5,965 nucleotides of DNA from assembly GCA_028289265.1 (NCBI GenBank), contig JAQGGU010000113.1:1-5965 (forward strand), written 5' to 3'. The position numbers and the translations under genes were made by a program. This document shows positions 5,815 to 5,965 of this stretch, piece after piece (the stretch's first letter is position 1; the number at the start of each line of letters is the position of its first letter). The notes beneath the pieces were generated by a model that was given only the letters and a program-made list of their open reading frames with translations, was not told the DNA's origin and did no database searches. Origin of the DNA: Candidatus Saccharimonadota bacterium. GTDB taxonomy: Bacteria > Patescibacteriota > Saccharimonadia > Saccharimonadales > UBA4665.

Positions 5815-5965
5815 TCAGTACGTTGACGTAGCAATGTAAGCGACATTCGTGCGGTAAATACCCGGTTCTGTCACTGGCGCGATGTTCGCGATGTAGCGGA
5901 CAGCGAGCGTATCGCAGTTCACAATACTGGTACCAGATGAAGCGATCTGGACGGGTGACGCCACG
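5815..5965 (-). CDS. C-terminal end of a WxL-like surface protein (N-terminus beyond window)
   Basis: The frame is open from the right edge to a TGA at 5815-5817, giving 49 complete codons. The peptide ends E-P-G-I-Y-R-T-N-V-A-Y-I-A-T-S-T-Y, which aligns with the endings of the proteins at 3258-4433 (A-G-V-Y-T-T-K-L-Q-F-I-A-T-A-T-Y) and 2116-3210 (E-P-G-R-Y-V-A-T-L-T-Y). One cysteine is visible (N-C-D). As in the other copies, the chain stops right after the aromatic last strand, with no membrane helix or sortase signal. It is followed by a hairpin and then an anchored-protein gene, repeating the arrangement seen to the left. The rest of the gene cannot be seen, so only family membership is supported. 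Confidence 0.85.
   Translation of the reverse strand, partial: VASPVQIASSGTSIVNCDTLAVRYIANIAPVTEPGIYRTNVAYIATSTY

Noticed and set aside
1..5965. Recoded TGA (Gracilibacteria/Absconditabacteria-type code)
   Set aside because: All complete genes have long frames free of internal TGA with ordinary glycine codons, and the right-edge family member ends naturally at a TGA.
1..5965. CRISPR array, tRNA/rRNA genes, insertion sequences
   Set aside because: No regularly spaced repeats, cloverleaf-like segments, transposase frames or terminal inverted repeats were seen.

Overview
The window is a run of minus-strand genes, read from right to left, that all encode exported proteins. Two kinds alternate. 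The first is a family of Ser/Thr/Asn/Ala-rich secreted proteins: two complete copies (3258-4433 and 2116-3210), one copy missing its C-terminus (1-827) and one C-terminal fragment (5815-5965). The second is a pair of paralogous membrane-anchored proteins (4614-5660 and 893-1924), each with a signal peptide, an immunoglobulin-like beta region carrying a P-K-N-x-x-x-G-x-Y-Y-x-A motif, one C-terminal membrane helix and a basic cytoplasmic tail. I read the second kind as relatives of the DUF916/WxL-interacting proteins of Gram-positive bacteria. The first kind looks like a distant, tryptophan-less counterpart of WxL surface proteins. No metabolic, informational, mobile or RNA gene is visible.

Organism: the genes use standard stop codons (TAA, TAG and TGA), have purine-rich Shine-Dalgarno sites about 5 nt from ATG, and make Sec-exported proteins held by a single membrane helix, with no outer-membrane signature. 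This suggests a Gram-positive-type envelope. Candidatus Saccharibacteria or another Patescibacteria lineage with the standard code is my best guess, from the style of these surface proteins; no marker gene confirms it.

Layout in transcription order (right to left): the C-terminal end of a surface protein (5815-5965); a strong hairpin (5764-5791); anchor protein 1 (4614-5660) with its own terminator (4567-4595); a sigma70-type promoter (4498-4527); surface protein B (3258-4433) and, 47 bp on, surface protein C (2116-3210), probably co-transcribed; a 191-bp gap with a candidate promoter and small repeats; anchor protein 2 (893-1924); and, 65 bp on, surface protein F (1-827), which runs off the left edge. 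No gene-free stretch exceeds about 200 bp, and all plus-strand reading frames appear to be antisense shadows.

Working model (inference): the surface proteins are secreted and disulfide-stabilised. They lack sortase motifs and C-terminal membrane helices, so they may be held at the cell surface non-covalently by the anchored proteins encoded beside them. The tandem arrangement and near-identical DNA blocks between copies point to duplication and possibly gene conversion within a surface-display or adhesion locus.
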